The notes under the pieces: model-generated | Told to the model about the DNA's origin: nothing | What the model saw: only the letters and a program-made list of their open reading frames with translations | The model's database searches: none | Source: Diphasiastrum complanatum | Taxonomy: Eukaryota > Streptophyta > Lycopodiopsida > Lycopodiales > Lycopodiaceae | Assembly (NCBI GenBank): GCA_029204225.1 | Contig: CM055093.1 | Location: 1,659,155 to 1,723,154 of the forward strand | DNA: 64,000 nucleotides | Direction: 5' to 3' | Translations under genes and position numbers: made by a program | In this document: positions 25,808 to 37,888 of the stretch, piece after piece | How positions within the stretch are numbered: position 1 is the first letter of the stretch | Layout of the letters: every line of letters starts with the position of its first letter

Positions 25808-26739
25808 GATCTTCACAACAACTACACGAGCACTATAGCACCCTCCCGCTCAACCTGCTGCTCACTCGAGAAGTTTCTAGCAAACTTCTACAATACCGCA
25901 CAATACACCAGCTCCATAATGAAAAAAGACAATATGAAATAAGTCCTTGTCAAAAGAAAGTGAAACCAATATTCCGTCATCTGCTACAATGTCCAACCAA
26001 GAGCAACCTCCACAGGGAATTGACAGTTTTTCTTCCCTTCTACAACCTCAAATATATTTTGTCTTTCCATATGTTGATACGATTTCCAATGTGCCAATAC
26101 ACAATAATTCTCGGATTCGGAAATCCAGATAGAGATTCGGTTCTGAATCTCTTGTTCACATAGGTCCTCAAGACATAGTACCTCAACCATACCTGCATCT
26201 CAAGCTATATTTTACTTCATCTGCTATCAATGACAGTAGATTTTAGCATCACCCACCCTATCTTGTTTTGACAAGGGCATGTCAGAGTAAGTCACATTGC
26301 TCTACAAAACAACTAAAATATTGCAACTATCAAGGTACATTATCAATGTTGATGAATGCAAGTTTTGTTCCACAAGTGCTATATGGTTCTCACTCTCTAT
26401 AACGTTTGTTTATTTCCTTGTTTCTCTTCACCTATTTTGTGTGATTGATTTTTGCTTGAGGATTAGCGACTACACGAGAGTCTTCTATAGAGCATCTCTA
26501 GAACACATTTTCATTCATCTATCCATCTTCAGATTCCCTTGTACAACAGTTTAGAATTTTTGAGACATATGAGAAATCCATGTCAAATTAGAGTTGATTT
26601 CTGCATCTCATTACCATATTTATCTTCGAGTCAACTACATCAAGATCGAAATAAATTTTGTTAAAATTTGTTCCATCTTTAGACCAGTCACATATTCAAC
26701 GTGTTTTCAACTACGTGTTCCACATGTCGATCCAATCCT
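25808..26739. other. No gene recognised
   Basis: About 930 bp between the gag remnant and the family E LTR. The short ORFs lack motifs. The first part may be decayed gypsy gag-pol spacer. Confidence 0.4.
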
Positions 26740-27571
26740 TGTGAAAAATGCAAAAATAAGCTTGGTAGAGGCCAAAAATCTTGTATATAGATAAACACAC
26801 ATGTGTGGAGCCTATTCCCACGTGTGAAAATAGTATACTTGTCATGTACCATAATCATATAGGTTGTACATATGATTTAATTCAAGTTCTAGTGGCTAAA
26901 AAGGCCAAAAACTAGTTTTCTAGACATATGACACATGGCATCAATCTATTGATTGCATGAGCCACATCCTTTGGTTAGGTGTCATATCACATGTGTAGAG
27001 GACATCTCACATGTGTGGAATAAGCTGAAGTAGGCGAATTTTGACTTCTAGAAGATTTCCAAGTAGATCTCCATATAGAAGGAAAATGGACCAAAAATGC
27101 TCAAAATAGAAGGTTGTGTCCAAGTGTCAGTTTTGCATGATGAATCATCATATGACAAAACACCTTCACACATGTGGGATCAGAGGGATGATCAGTACCA
27201 CGAGCTCCCACTTATTGTATATATAGAGCCACATTTGGCCATAATCATTGTGAGACACCAATCTTGGTTTTGAAAGCAATTTTGAGTGATTCTCTCCATT
27301 TGTCTACATTTGTTTTGATTGTTTTGAGGTTCTATCAATGTGTACTTGATTTTCAGGTTGGAGTACGTACTCATACAGTGTTTCACATGTGTGAAACTAG
27401 AAAGTACACCTACCTTCAATTAATGATTGTTCTTGTTAGGATTTTGTGTCTAGAATTGATCTAGATTGATCTTAATCTCAAGTAGATTGATAGATCAAGT
27501 AATCTGACAACCAATCCCTCTTGAGGATCAGATTAGGATCCACTCTTGGTCCTTTTTGTACTTTTTCCACA
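26740..27571 (+). repeat. 5' LTR, family E (832 bp)
   Basis: Runs from TGTGAAAAATGCAAAAAT to CTTTTTCCACA and aligns throughout with the two solo LTRs at 17008 and 18379. Unlike those, it is followed directly by a primer-binding site, so it is the 5' LTR of an element whose interior continues to the right. No matching 3' LTR is present in the window. TTGTATATATAGAGCC near 27215-27230 is a candidate TATA box. Confidence 0.93.
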
Positions 27572-27590
27572 TGGTATCAGATCCTAGTAC
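27572..27590 (+). promoter_or_regulatory. Primer-binding site of the family E element
   Basis: TGGTATCAGATCCTAGTAC immediately follows the LTR. The first 10 bases match the initiator-Met tRNA complement; the next bases differ from the GAGCC seen in elements A and C. Confidence 0.88.
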
Positions 27591-29248
27591 AAGAGGTTTT
27601 GTTGAAATTGATAGGGTTAATCCAAATCAAAGCCAAAATTAGCAGTTTTTTGGAAACTAGTCAAATTTTGTGTAGCGAGTTGGATTTGATAGCTATCCTC
27701 AAAAATTTTGGTCCAGATCTTGTTGTGGGCTGTAGGAACTCTTTTCACACGTGTGAGGCCGTACAGATCCGGTTTTGACTGAGAAATTTCAAAAATTTGT
27801 AGATTTTGACTCACATACCCAATTTGAGTGATTTCTGGTGCAAAATCAAGCATTTTCTATAGTGAATCTAATCCCTTGATTAGTTCTTGGATTAGATCAG
27901 CCAAAAAAATTAAAACTGAAGCTTGAAAAAGGTGCATTAATTTATCTTCTCTGATTTTTTGAGTGTATGTTGAAGTTAAGAGAGATTTTGCTAAAAATCA
28001 TGGATTAAGGAGTGATATGCAAGCTGAGAGGATGAAATCCATTGTACCATCACTCTAGATTTGTTCAAGAGTGATAGGATCAAGTTTAGAAGCATTAATT
28101 TGCTAGAAAACATGCTTGGATCTGTCCTCCAAGTGAAACCTTTGTGAGTTTCTAGTGCATATAGAGCATCTATGCAAATCTTTTGTAGAATTTGACATAG
28201 ATTGGCTTAAATTGAAAGTTCTAGAAAAGAGATTGAGATCCAAGTCACATTGTTCAACCCTACTCAATTTGTTTGAGTGATTGTAAGGTTTGAAAAGAGT
28301 CATTAAGGTGTCTATGGCAAATGTGTAGAGAGAGATCCAATTTTCTAAGAGTTTCTTCCTTTGTAGAGGGCAAGATCTAGAAGCTCATTATGTGTTGTTA
28401 TAGGTGAAGAATTTGGCTTCTCCTAGGTGAAAAAATCTTTCTAAGTGGTATTAGCTCTTTGAAGCACAATATCTTAGTGAGAAAAATCACAAATTTTGAT
28501 TTTGAATTTCATTCCAAGTCTTAAAAAGTAGAGTAATTGGTGGAATCCAATAGGAGTGATTGAATTCAATTTGTTGAGCAAAAATTGACATAGAATGTAT
28601 GAAACTCAAATTAGTTCTATTCAACTTTCTTTGCGAGAGTGTGAGGGTCAATTTGTGATCCCATTGGATGTCTAGAATGAGGAGGAGTCCATATTTGAGT
28701 ATTCATGCATGGTTGAGATCTTTGTGAATCTCTAGTTGTCTAAATTTTTAAGCTTTGTGAAAAATTGGTGGTATAGTTTGTTTTCAAATCAAATCAAATT
28801 CATTCTAAATCTCAAGAGTGAGATAATTTGGGTCAAGAGTGAGTCCAAAAGAAGTGACTAAGTTTGATTTTCATGTGTTTGAAACATAACCCATCTTTTG
28901 TTCAAGAATCTCAAGTGTTGAGGGAACTAGTCAAGTGAAAAGGAAAATCTATGTGTCAAATCTTTTCATATCCATTTCAATTAAAAAAAAAAAAAGTCAT
29001 TAGTATTTAATGAGTCCAATAGGAGATTGGATCTTATTTACTTTGTGATTTGATTCAAAGATTGTGTGCTTTTGTCTTAGTGATCAAAGCAAAGTTTCCA
29101 AGTGACTAGTCATTAGTGTGAAGATTGATTCTTAGGTTTGTGAGCTAGATCTTTTGTAGATCATTCTAGATTATTGAAGATGTTCAAATCTAGTCTCTAG
29201 AACGTCACAAATTACATTTGTAGAATCATATCACAGCTTTTTATTCAC
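27591..29248 (+). other. Long untranslated leader of the E element
   Basis: About 1.66 kb with no credible ORF. It is longer than the leaders of A, B and C (about 0.6-1.2 kb). It contains CACACGTGTG at about 27746 and an A13 run near 28984. Leader function is inferred from its place between the primer site and the gag ATG. Confidence 0.6.
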
Positions 29249-29515
29249 ATGGCATCAATAGGTGGCATCCTATTGAAGGAAAGAAAGGATCCTAAGTGCA
29301 ACCTTTGTGGCAAGGGAGGATATATTTTCTCAAGATGCTACAAAAAGAAGACCAATCCATCCAAGGAGAACCAAGGCAAGGGGGCCGAGGTGAAGGATGG
29401 AGCTTCAAGTTTGAAATGCAAATACAAGAAGGACAAGTCCAAGGAAAGGTGTTTCCTTTGTGGAAAGGTGAATGAGGCTTGGAGTCTCATAAGGACTTGC
29501 AAGATTTGTCTTTAA
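29249..29515 (+). pseudogene. Collapsed copia gag with two damaged zinc knuckles
   Basis: The ATG at 29249 gives MASIGGILL, matching the gag start of element B (MASNGGIML). Within a few codons it jumps to a nucleocapsid-like CNLCGKGGYIFSRCYKKK and then CFLCGKVNEAWSLIRTC. The capsid core of about 200 residues is missing. In the first knuckle the expected His is replaced by Tyr; in the second the spacing is wrong. It ends at a TAA at 29513. This product could not form a normal Gag. Confidence 0.75.
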
Positions 29516-30054
29516 GAGTCCATCGCAACACATGTCAAATCTTTTGAAAATTTTCATTTGGAAGTGCATTGTTTGGTTCAAGATGCAAAGATAGATGTCA
29601 CTTTCATGAAAGTAACTTGGATTTATTTTATGTCCTTGGAAAGTATTTTGCTTGGAAATTTAGATAAGTTCAAACTTATTGTTATGATCCAAGAGAAATC
29701 AATCAAGAATAAGGAGCATCGGTCACAAAATGAAAATAGTTTCATTTATGCGCTCATGTCAACTTATGAAGATCTATTTTGCTTTGAAGGGATTTTTGTA
29801 TCTCAAAGGTGGCTTAAGGCAATACTAGTTGAGTGTGATGCCTTAAAGTATAGAAAAGCATATTTTCCTTGTAAGATTACATTAGTTATGAAGTCAAGAA
29901 AATGGAAATGTCTTCATAATGTAAATTCTTTTAGTTTCAATAAGATCATGAATGATGTGTTCATTCATAAAGATGAAAATTGTAAGTTTTCAATCTTAAA
30001 GGCAAGTTGTAAACTTCTTATGAGAATAAGTGAAGCATCCAAAGTGGACACTTA

Positions 30055-30709
30055 TGTGAAAAATACAGATCCTAAGTGGATCTAAACTCCAAGATCATTG
30101 GCTTGAATGCTTGCACTCCAAACTACATAAGCTAGGAATTGGCAACACATTCTATGCTACCTAGAATGCAAAGAACTTGATCAAAAAGCATTTATCACAA
30201 ATGGAAACTTCCATAAACATCAAGTGCGGCCCAAAATAGCATTATACAGTCCATAATACATCAGCCTACCACTTTTGGAAAGCACCTAAGATCATACACA
30301 ATAGCTTGAAGACAATACACACAACAATGCTCTCAATGGAGGAAGAAACAATGACAATGATCTATTGATCTCAATGAAGCATACAAAAGGTTTCTCCAAC
30401 CTGTTCTCCACGACTTCCCTACTATTTATGGATGAGGAAGATGACTCTCTCTCCTCTCTCTAGAAGGTACTTGACCCTAGATATTCCCTATATAGGAAAA
30501 ATAGCTAAAAATGGCTTATATGACCAAAATACATCAAAATGGTCTCATTTTGAAGGGTATGAAGTTTGACACTTCATCATACTGAAAAAATACAGTAAAT
30601 AAAAACATTGTGGCCTGGTTCACACGTGCAAAACTCCAGAACCAAAACTATTTACAATTTTAGCCAATTTAGGCCTCAAACTAGCTAGGAAATGTTGACA
30701 ATTTTCACA
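30055..30709 (-). repeat. 3' LTR of element B (655 bp)
   Basis: Plus-strand ends TGTGAAAAATACAG and GTTGACAATTTTCACA. It differs from the other LTR by C versus T near 30411 (CACGACTTCC), T versus C near 30543 and C versus T near 30615. A minus-strand TATA candidate CCTATATAGGG lies near 30488-30498. It holds the G-box-like TTCACACGTGC near 30619. Confidence 0.96.
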
Positions 30710-33700
30710 CTCCCTCTTCAACATTGGATGCTAGTTTCAACATAGTCTTTGAGCACATTCCAAGATTAGATCTATGCATTAAATATAGGTCCTTTCCCAA
30801 TGGTTTGGTGAAGATATCAGCCACACACTCCTTTGAAGAGACATGTTGAAGCTCCACCTCTTTGGCAATGACTTGATCTCTCACAAAATGGTGAGCAATC
30901 TCAATGTGCTTGCTCCTTGCATGAAAAACAGGATTGCTTGCCAAGCTTTGGGCTGAAAGGTTATCACAAAGTATGATTGGAGTCTTCTCTGGTTCCAGCA
31001 AGTGAAGATCCAATAACATCCTCTTGATCCAAAGAATCTCCTTGGTGCATGTTGTTAATGCCTTGTACTCGGCTTCGGTGGAAGATAGAGAGATAGTTGG
31101 TTGCTTCTTTGATAGCCATGAGACCACTCCATCTCCAAGATAGATTGCAAAGGCACTTGTTGACTTCCTATCCATTTGATCACCTGCAAAATCTGAATCT
31201 GAAAATCCACAAAGGTTAGGTGTAGTACCTCCATACAAGATGCCAAAATCTCTAGATCCCGAGATGTATCTAAGTACTCTCTTTCCTAGCTTCCAATGAG
31301 CCTCACTAGGATCTTGCATAAATTGACTTAGTTTACCAACCAAAAAGCTTAGATCAGGTCTTGTGATGGTTAACCATATAAGAGATCCTATTAGCTTTCT
31401 ATAGAGAGTAATGTCCTTGAAGGATCTTTCATTACTTCTTGTAGTTAGCTTTACATTTGATTCCATAGGAGTAGAAACAACTTTACAATCTTCCATATGA
31501 AACCTTTTTAGAATAGAGTTAACATACTTTTCTTGACATATGAATGTAGATTTAGAAGTTCTAATAATCTCTATTCCTAAGATATAATGAAGTTTACCAA
31601 GATCTTGAATTTCAAACTCTCTTTTGAGTGCCATCTTGATTTCATCTATATCTAGATTGTTACCACCACTTAAGATAATGTCATCAACATAGATCAAAAG
31701 TAAAGTGATATCATTTTCATTCAATCTAAAGTAGAGAGAATGATCATACTCACTCATAACAAAGTTTTGAGAAAGTAAGAAGGAATTGAGCTTAGCATAC
31801 CAACTCCTTGGTGCTTGCTTTAGCCCATACAAACTCTTTTGGAGATAGCACACATGATTAGGCTCATCATGTGAAACATAGCCCTCGGGTTGCTCCATGT
31901 AAATATCTTCTTCAAGATCACCATTCAAGAAGGCATTAGTAACATCCATTTGCCACATATCCCAATCATAAAGAGTTGCAAGAGAGATTAGGATTCGAAT
32001 AGTTACCATCTTTGCCACGGGTGCAAAGGTCTCATCATAGTCAATACCATATTCTTGAGCATACCCCTTTGCCACCAACCTTGCCTTGTACTTGTTGATT
32101 GATCCATCTTGATTTGTCTTGATCTTGAAGATCCACTTACAACCAATTGCCTTCTTGTCCTTTGGAAGCTTTACCAACCTCCATGTGTTGCTTTTGATGA
32201 GTGCTTGATGCTCATGATCCATGGCTTGGATCCATTCCTTCTTTTGAATTGCTTCACCTACACAAGTTGGTTCATCAAAAGAGGTAAGAAAAGCAAAGTT
32301 AGAGTTGTCCACCACTTGCTTTCCTTTTTCATCATAGGTTAGCCTTGATGGCTTAGCCCTTTGCCTTTGAGTCTTCCTTGAAGTTTGCTTTGGAGTGGCA
32401 TCTCCATCTTCATCCAAGACATCTTGCACATCATGATGATTAGTAGGCACATCAACATCAACATCAACAACATTGGAAACATTCTCTTCATGAAAGATGA
32501 CATCCCTACTTATGACAACTTTCTTTGTAGAAGGAATGTACACTTTGTAAGCCTTGCTTACTTCACTATAGCCAACAAACACACCCTTCTTTGATGAAGG
32601 ATCTTCTTTAGTTCTATCATCAAGTGTGATATTGACAAAACATGTACATCCAAAGATCCTACAATGCTTGACACTCGGCCTTCTACCATAAAGAACCTCA
32701 TGAGGAGTTTTACCATCCAAGGAAGCACTTGTCCATCTATTACATAGATAGTTAGCACATGCTAAAGCTTCCCCCCAAAAAGACTTAGCAAGATTAGCAT
32801 GTAGTCTCATTGCCTTGGCACATTCACAAAGGGTTCTATTCTTCCTCTCGGCCACTCCATTCTGTTGTGGAGTCCTAGGACTAGACATCTCCCTCTTAAT
32901 CCCATGTGCTATACAAAAGTCTTTGAACCTATTTGAGGTGTATTCCCCTCCATTATCAGATCTTAAGCATTTGATCTTTGTATTGAATTGGTTTTCCATT
33001 TCATTCTTGAACTTGACAAATGCAGCAAACACGTCATCCTTACTTTTAAGAAGATAGATCCAAGTATACCTACTAAAGTCATCAATGAAAGTTGCATACA
33101 TCTTTGCCCCACCATTGCTAGTTGTACTAGAAGAATGAATATCAGAATGCACAAGTTGAAAAGCTTATTTAGATCTAGAAGTAGATCTAGAATAAGCAAG
33201 TCTATGAGATTTGGACAAGGCACAATGTTCACAAACACTATTGTTTGCAACAAGACTTTTAGGGAGACCAAGAACAAGCTCTTTCTTTGCCATTACCTCC
33301 AAAGATTTGAAGTTGGGATGGCCCAACCTCTTGTGCCAAACTTCTTGGTTTGTCAATTGCTCCCTAGCCATACATCCTTCATGATTAGAGATCACACATG
33401 CATCAAGCTTGAAAAGTTTACCATGCCTCCTACCTTGAGCAATCAAGGATCCACATTTACTTATCAAACATGCATCTCCAATGAACTCCACATCAAGTCC
33501 TTTGTCAATCATTTGACTTACACTAAGCAAATTCTTAGTGATTGAAGGAATGTACAAGACATTTTCAAGATTTGCTTTCCTATTTGTTGAAAGGGAAATA
33601 GGAATAGTGCCTATGCCTTTGATGTCACATTGACCATCATTTGCAGTGTAGATGATGTTACCTTCTCCCTCATAAGACAATAAGGATGTAAAGTATTCCT

Positions 33701-34658
33701 TATGTCTTGTCATGTGAGATGAGGCTCCACTATCAATCCACCAAGGATCATTATCATCTATGTTGGCTAACAAACTTGAAGTCATAACAAGTGATTCACA
33801 TGTGTTATGTTCTTCCTCATCTATTGTAAGATTTCCTTGCCTCTCTCCTTGCTCTCTTTTCTTCTTATAACATTCATTTGCAAAATGACCTTTTATCCCA
33901 CAATAAAAGCACTTGAACTTTGACTTATTGTTCTTAGTAGAAGAGGAAGAGGAAGAGTGATCATCATGATCAAAGTTACCACCTTTGGACCATTTCCCTT
34001 TGCCTTTACCTTTGCCCTTGAATTTGCCTTTTGTGAAGAAAGCCTCTTCACCTCCACCTTGCAAGGATGCACCATCAAGCTTTGATTGCAACCTATGTTC
34101 TTCAGCCAATAAGATTTCTTGCAAGTCAACCACACTTGGCAAGACTCTTTGAATGGCAAAACTTTGCACAAGGTTAGCATGTTCATTTAGCAAACCATTC
34201 AACATAACTTGGACTATTTCACCATCTTTTATGTTCTCATCAATGCATGCTAAATCATCACTTAGGGACTTAACTCTCAAGATAAATGCATGAGCACTTT
34301 CACCCTCTCTTTGCCTACTAGAAAATATTTGTCTCCTTAGGGTCAATACCCTAGATGTGGACTTTGATTCAAAGAGCTTCTTTAAGGCATTCCATGCCTC
34401 ACTTGCACTTTGACACTTTCCAACTTCCTTGAGAAGTTCATTTGTAACATTCATTTTAATGATATGAAGAGCCCTTTTGGCCTTCTTATCAAACCTTTGT
34501 TGCTCTTGAAGTGTGAGAGGTCTCTCTTCAATTTCTGCAACTATGTCCATGAGTTCATTCAACTCAAGTAAGGACTCCATCCTCACTTTCCAAGTAGAGT
34601 AGTTTGATGAACTCAACCTTTCACTAGACTCTAGCATGATCCCACCATTGGAAGCCAT
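30705..34658 (-). pseudogene. Element B Gag-Pol polyprotein, one stop codon
   Basis: A single 1318-codon frame from the ATG at 34658 (MASNGGIMLESSERL) to a TGA at 30705, which overlaps the LTR. The only break is a TAA at 33165-33167, just after the integrase zinc finger; the frame continues after it. Domains by residue: gag to about 240; zinc knuckle about 251-264 (CFYCGIKGHFANEC); protease about 305 (WWIDSGASSHMT); integrase HHCC about 438-480 (HKRLGHP ... CEHCALSKSHR); integrase core with D, D, E at about 524, 567 and 604 (FIDDFSRY, LRSDNGGEY, GVAERKNRTL); reverse transcriptase with NAFLNGDLEEDIY and YVDDIILSG near 989; RNase H from about 1150 (SDSDFAGD, STEAEYKAL, CDNLSAQSLA). The gag-pol fusion in one frame is normal for plant copia. 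The stop would leave a Gag-protease product of 497 residues unless it is read through. Its lineage within copia is not assigned. Confidence 0.96.
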
Positions 34659-35812
34659 GATTCTAATGTTTCTTTAACTTTTAGGTTCTGTCCTAAAGCA
34701 CTTAGCACTCACTTTTCTCTCAACAAATGATAGATAAAGAGATCTATGAAGATTTAGGACCCTAAAACACTTCTATCTTGAACCTAGATGGTTTCCAAGC
34801 ATAGAAAGGAAGATTGAAACACATGCAACACTTTGCACACACTAAGAATGGATTACAAAATCAAACCAACCTGAACACACTCTTGCTTAAGCTCTCAAAC
34901 TTTCCAGCAAGTGACCAAATCAAGTTATGGTGTGAAGAGTTACTTGCATTCTTAGAAAATACCCAAAACTAGGATGCCAAGATTACCTAGTAATGAACAA
35001 ACTTGATCAACATATGATCAACACACTAAGATATTGATTCAACCTGTAAAACCACATGTAAACCACACTTCTAAAAGTTTATAAACTCCAGCAAGTGATA
35101 AATACAAGATTTAGAGGTGAATGAATGAGCACACTTAGTGAATCACAAGACTAGCTTCACTATCTTGTCAAATCTTGGTGTTTAGATGTAGATCTAAGAT
35201 CACTTCACATGAGAATGTTCCTCAACCTGTTAAGAACCTGAAAACACACTTGCATAATGGTTAACACCTTCCAGCAAATGCTCCAATCAAATTACATAAG
35301 GAGAGTTACTTACATGCTCAACAAATTACACCAAAATTTATGCCAAAATTGATGACAATCTTTACAATATGCTCTTCACAATGGAGCTTACAATATGTTC
35401 ACCCAAAAAAGGGGATCTTTCATCCAAATGGGAGCTTTGCTCAGCCTTTAGGAGAATTACAACTCATTCAAAAGAGCATTTGTCATCCACTTAAGGAGAA
35501 GTTTCATCCACTTAAGGAGAGTGTTCATCCAAGAATGGAGATTGTCAACAATAGGATTGAAAAGAACATTGTTAGTATTGAATATGCACAAGCCTCACAA
35601 TCACAAATGATTAGGTGTTATGATCTGATCCAAAATAGTTTCTTTTCAGCCTCTGATCTTCAATAGACCTGAAATATGCTTTTGATCCACAAGTTCAACT
35701 CACAAAACAAAGGTTAGTAAGATTTGATCAACAAAGCAATGCAAAATCATGCTAGAACTTGATCAAACATCCAAATATCACCAAAAATGGAATACTTACT
35801 GTAAATAGAAGC
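34659..35812 (-). other. Untranslated leader of element B
   Basis: About 1.15 kb between primer site and gag ATG. It contains AACCTGT and CCAGCAA motifs at intervals and a short array of CATCCACTTAAGGAGA units (35480-35540). A 108-codon plus-strand ORF over that array is not supported as a gene. Confidence 0.7.
35480..35541. repeat. Short tandem units in the element B leader
   Basis: Three imperfect units of about 20-24 bases: GTCATCCACTTAAGGAGAAG, TTCATCCACTTAAGGAGAGT and TTCATCCAAGAATGGAGA. A further related CATCCAAATGGGAG lies at 35422. On the minus (RNA) strand they read TCTCCTTAAGTGGATGA. Confidence 0.7.
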
Positions 35813-35830
35813 CAACCAGCTCTGATACCA
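35813..35830 (-). promoter_or_regulatory. tRNA-iMet primer-binding site of element B
   Basis: The minus strand reads TGGTATCAGAGCTGGTTG directly after the 5' LTR. The first 12 bases are the standard complement of plant initiator-Met tRNA. Confidence 0.94.
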
Positions 35831-36485
35831 TGTGAAAAATACAGATCCTAAGTGGATCTAAACTCCAAGATCATTGGCTTGAATGCTTGCACTCCAAACT
35901 ACATAAGCTAGGAATTGGCAACACATTCTATGCTACCTAGAATGCAAAGAACTTGATCAAAAAGCATTTATCACAAATGGAAACTTCCATAAACATCAAG
36001 TGCGGCCCAAAATAGCATTATACAGTCCATAATACATCAGCCTACCACTTTTGGAAAGCACCTAAGATCATACACAATAGCTTGAAGACAATACACACAA
36101 CAATGCTCTCAATGGAGGAAGAAACAATGACAATGATCTATTGATCTCAATGAAGCATACAAAAGGTTTCTCCAACCTGTTCTCCATGACTTCCCTACTA
36201 TTTATGGATGAGGAAGATGACTCTCTCTCCTCTCTCTAGAAGGTACTTGACCCTAGATATTCCCTATATAGGAAAAATAGCTAAAAATGGCTTATATGAC
36301 CAAAATACATCAAAATGGCCTCATTTTGAAGGGTATGAAGTTTGACACTTCATCATACTGAAAAAATACAGTAAATAAAAACATTGTGGCTTGGTTCACA
36401 CGTGCAAAACTCCAGAACCAAAACTATTTACAATTTTAGCCAATTTAGGCCTCAAACTAGCTAGGAAATGTTGACAATTTTCACA
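35831..36485 (-). repeat. 5' LTR of element B (655 bp)
   Basis: Same length as the 3' copy, with three differences in total. It is followed on the plus-strand side by the ACTTA target duplication. A minus-strand TATA candidate CCTATATAGGG is near 36264-36274. Confidence 0.96.
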
Positions 36486-36728
36486 ACTTATATCCATAAG
36501 CAAGTAGTTAGCCTTATTGAGATGGAGATAACTTTTGATTTCAATATTGGAAAAATCATGCCAAGTTGTGGTGATTTTTGTACTTATGTTTCTAGCATAA
36601 GTAATCTTGATAATCATAGGAAGTGCATATTGAATGGTCATACTTGTTGTGATCATTATGAGACATGGAGTTCTCGGATTTCCATGAGCACCATGAAGAG
36701 GATCTTAAGGAGTCATCTCAAGGTTTAA

Positions 36729-37076
36729 ATGTGCCAAGGATTGAGGAGGAGAATCCTTCTCAAGGTTCAAGTGTGCCTCTAGTTGAATGAATTGTCATAT
36801 CTTAGAATTGAATATTAAGGATAGTTGTACTTGAAAGCTTTTTATGAATTGTCTACCAGAGTTTGTGGATAATTTCAGACTGTAATGATTATTTTTCTTT
36901 AACTTTAATCTCCTAAGTTAGGGAATATTTCACTCAGTGGTTCATGTAATTGTTTTACATGAAGGTGATGACACTAACTTGTGTTGAGTGTAACCCAGTT
37001 GAAAAAATATATCTGCTATAATTCTTTCCTATTTTGAGGAGCTTCTAAGGATAGAAGTAGTTTAAGGAGGGAAGAA
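36729..37076 (+). other. 3' untranslated region of a gypsy element
   Basis: An alternative frame ending at about 36790 (EENPSQGSSVPLVE then stop) looks like the acidic/Pro tail of a gypsy polyprotein. About 270 bp later a purine tract, TTTAAGGAGGGAAGAA (37061-37076), leads straight into TGTCATGGCC. This order (polyprotein end, spacer, purine tract, LTR) is that of Ty3/gypsy elements. Confidence 0.45.
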
Positions 37077-37640
37077 TGTCATGGCCATATTCAGTTAAGG
37101 ACTTGGAATAGTCCTAATATGGTAGACCGGCCCTCCAGTGTCCAAGATTATTGGTCACGTCGTGATTTAATTCCAAGTCAAGGCCTGTTTGTGACTAATT
37201 ACCTTGAGAGGACCCAGACACTCTAATTGAGACATATGGAGTATTGCATGTTTGTGTGACGGATATAGGCAGGAGGACTGCATGAAGAGATGTGATTTAT
37301 TTATAGTTGACCTGCATGGGGATTGCATGGTTTCGTGCACATGACTCTACTCTCTATATAATGAGGTAGAGATTCTCCCGTCGACATATTGGATTTAGGT
37401 TACCAGTTTCTCTATTCTCCTCTTGCTTCACATGGCATGGCTTGGGGGCTAGATCTAGGTTTGGTTGGGCGGTTTGGCTCCTATTGTGTTCTCCCATCCT
37501 CATTTTAGGGGCTATCCCTTGGGGTCTTTATAGGTTCCTTTGTAGATTTCTTTATCACCTCGTGCGCGTTGATCCGATATTACATAATGTTAAAATTTTG
37601 TTACTAACTTTCGTTTATATTTGAATATTGCAGTCCTCCC
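37077..37640 (+). repeat. Probable gypsy 3' LTR
   Basis: Starts TGTCATGGCCATATTC right after the purine tract. It contains a TATA box, CTCTATATAATGAGG (37352-37366), followed by CT-rich sequence. The right end is uncertain because there is no second copy; about 37640 is a guess. Confidence 0.5.
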
Positions 37641-37749
37641 AGCAGATTGATTCTGTCAACTGTGGTTGATATACGGTATGCAATGCCAAATTCTTTTTCA
37701 ATTGGTTTGCACTATAAGATAATCTTCCTAATATGGAAGAGGTAATCTA

Positions 37750-37868
37750 TTCCTGATAATACCTAATAACTAATCTTCGATTAATAACATTTAATTTTTT
37801 TTTTTTTCATAATCACATTCCTGATAATCACATTCCTAATAACTAATCTTTGATTAATAACATTTAAT
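37750..37868. repeat. Duplicated CTAATAACTAATCTT block
   Basis: A unit of about 50 bases (CCTAATAACTAATCTTCGAT then TAATAACATTTAAT) occurs at about 37759-37797 and again at about 37829-37868, separated by a T run. The copies are nearly identical. Confidence 0.75.
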
Positions 37869-37888
37869 AGTATTTTTGTTTTTTTCAG

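Larger units (their letters stand above)
30055..36485 (-). mobile_element. Ty1/copia element B, nearly intact
   Basis: 6431 bp, minus strand. Two 655-bp LTRs differ at only 3 sites, all C/T. The flanks carry a perfect 5-bp duplication ACTTA (30050-30054 and 36486-36490). Reading right to left: LTR, iMet primer site, a 1.15-kb leader, one gag-pol frame, purine tract, LTR. All catalytic motifs are present, and a single TAA interrupts the polyprotein. It inserted into the unidentified ORF at 29516-36728. It is the youngest insertion that can be dated here. Confidence 0.97.
29516..36728 (+). pseudogene. Unidentified ORF split by element B
   Basis: An open frame runs from 29516 (ESIATHVKSFENFHLE) to the target duplication at 30050-30054. 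When element B and one copy of ACTTA are ignored, it continues in frame from 36491 (IHKQVVSLIEMEI) to a TAA at 36726, about 260 codons in all. Visible features are WIYFMSLESILLGNL, FIYALMSTYEDLFCFEG, a basic KSRKWKCLHN and a Cys-rich MPSCGDFCTY plus CILNGHTCCDHYETW near the end. I recognise no family. It follows the gag remnant where copia pol should be, so it is either a captured host sequence or part of another element fused to E. Near the 3' end another frame reads EDLKESSQGLNVPRIEE, which resembles a gypsy polyprotein tail. Confidence 0.5.

Noticed and set aside
30705-33152. Treating the 815-codon ORF as an independent gene
   Set aside because: It is the downstream part of the element B polyprotein, in the same frame as gag-protease and separated from it only by one TAA and four codons.
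32109-33545. Plus-strand ORFs antisense to element B, up to 185 codons
   Set aside because: Shadow frames opposite conserved integrase and RT coding sequence.
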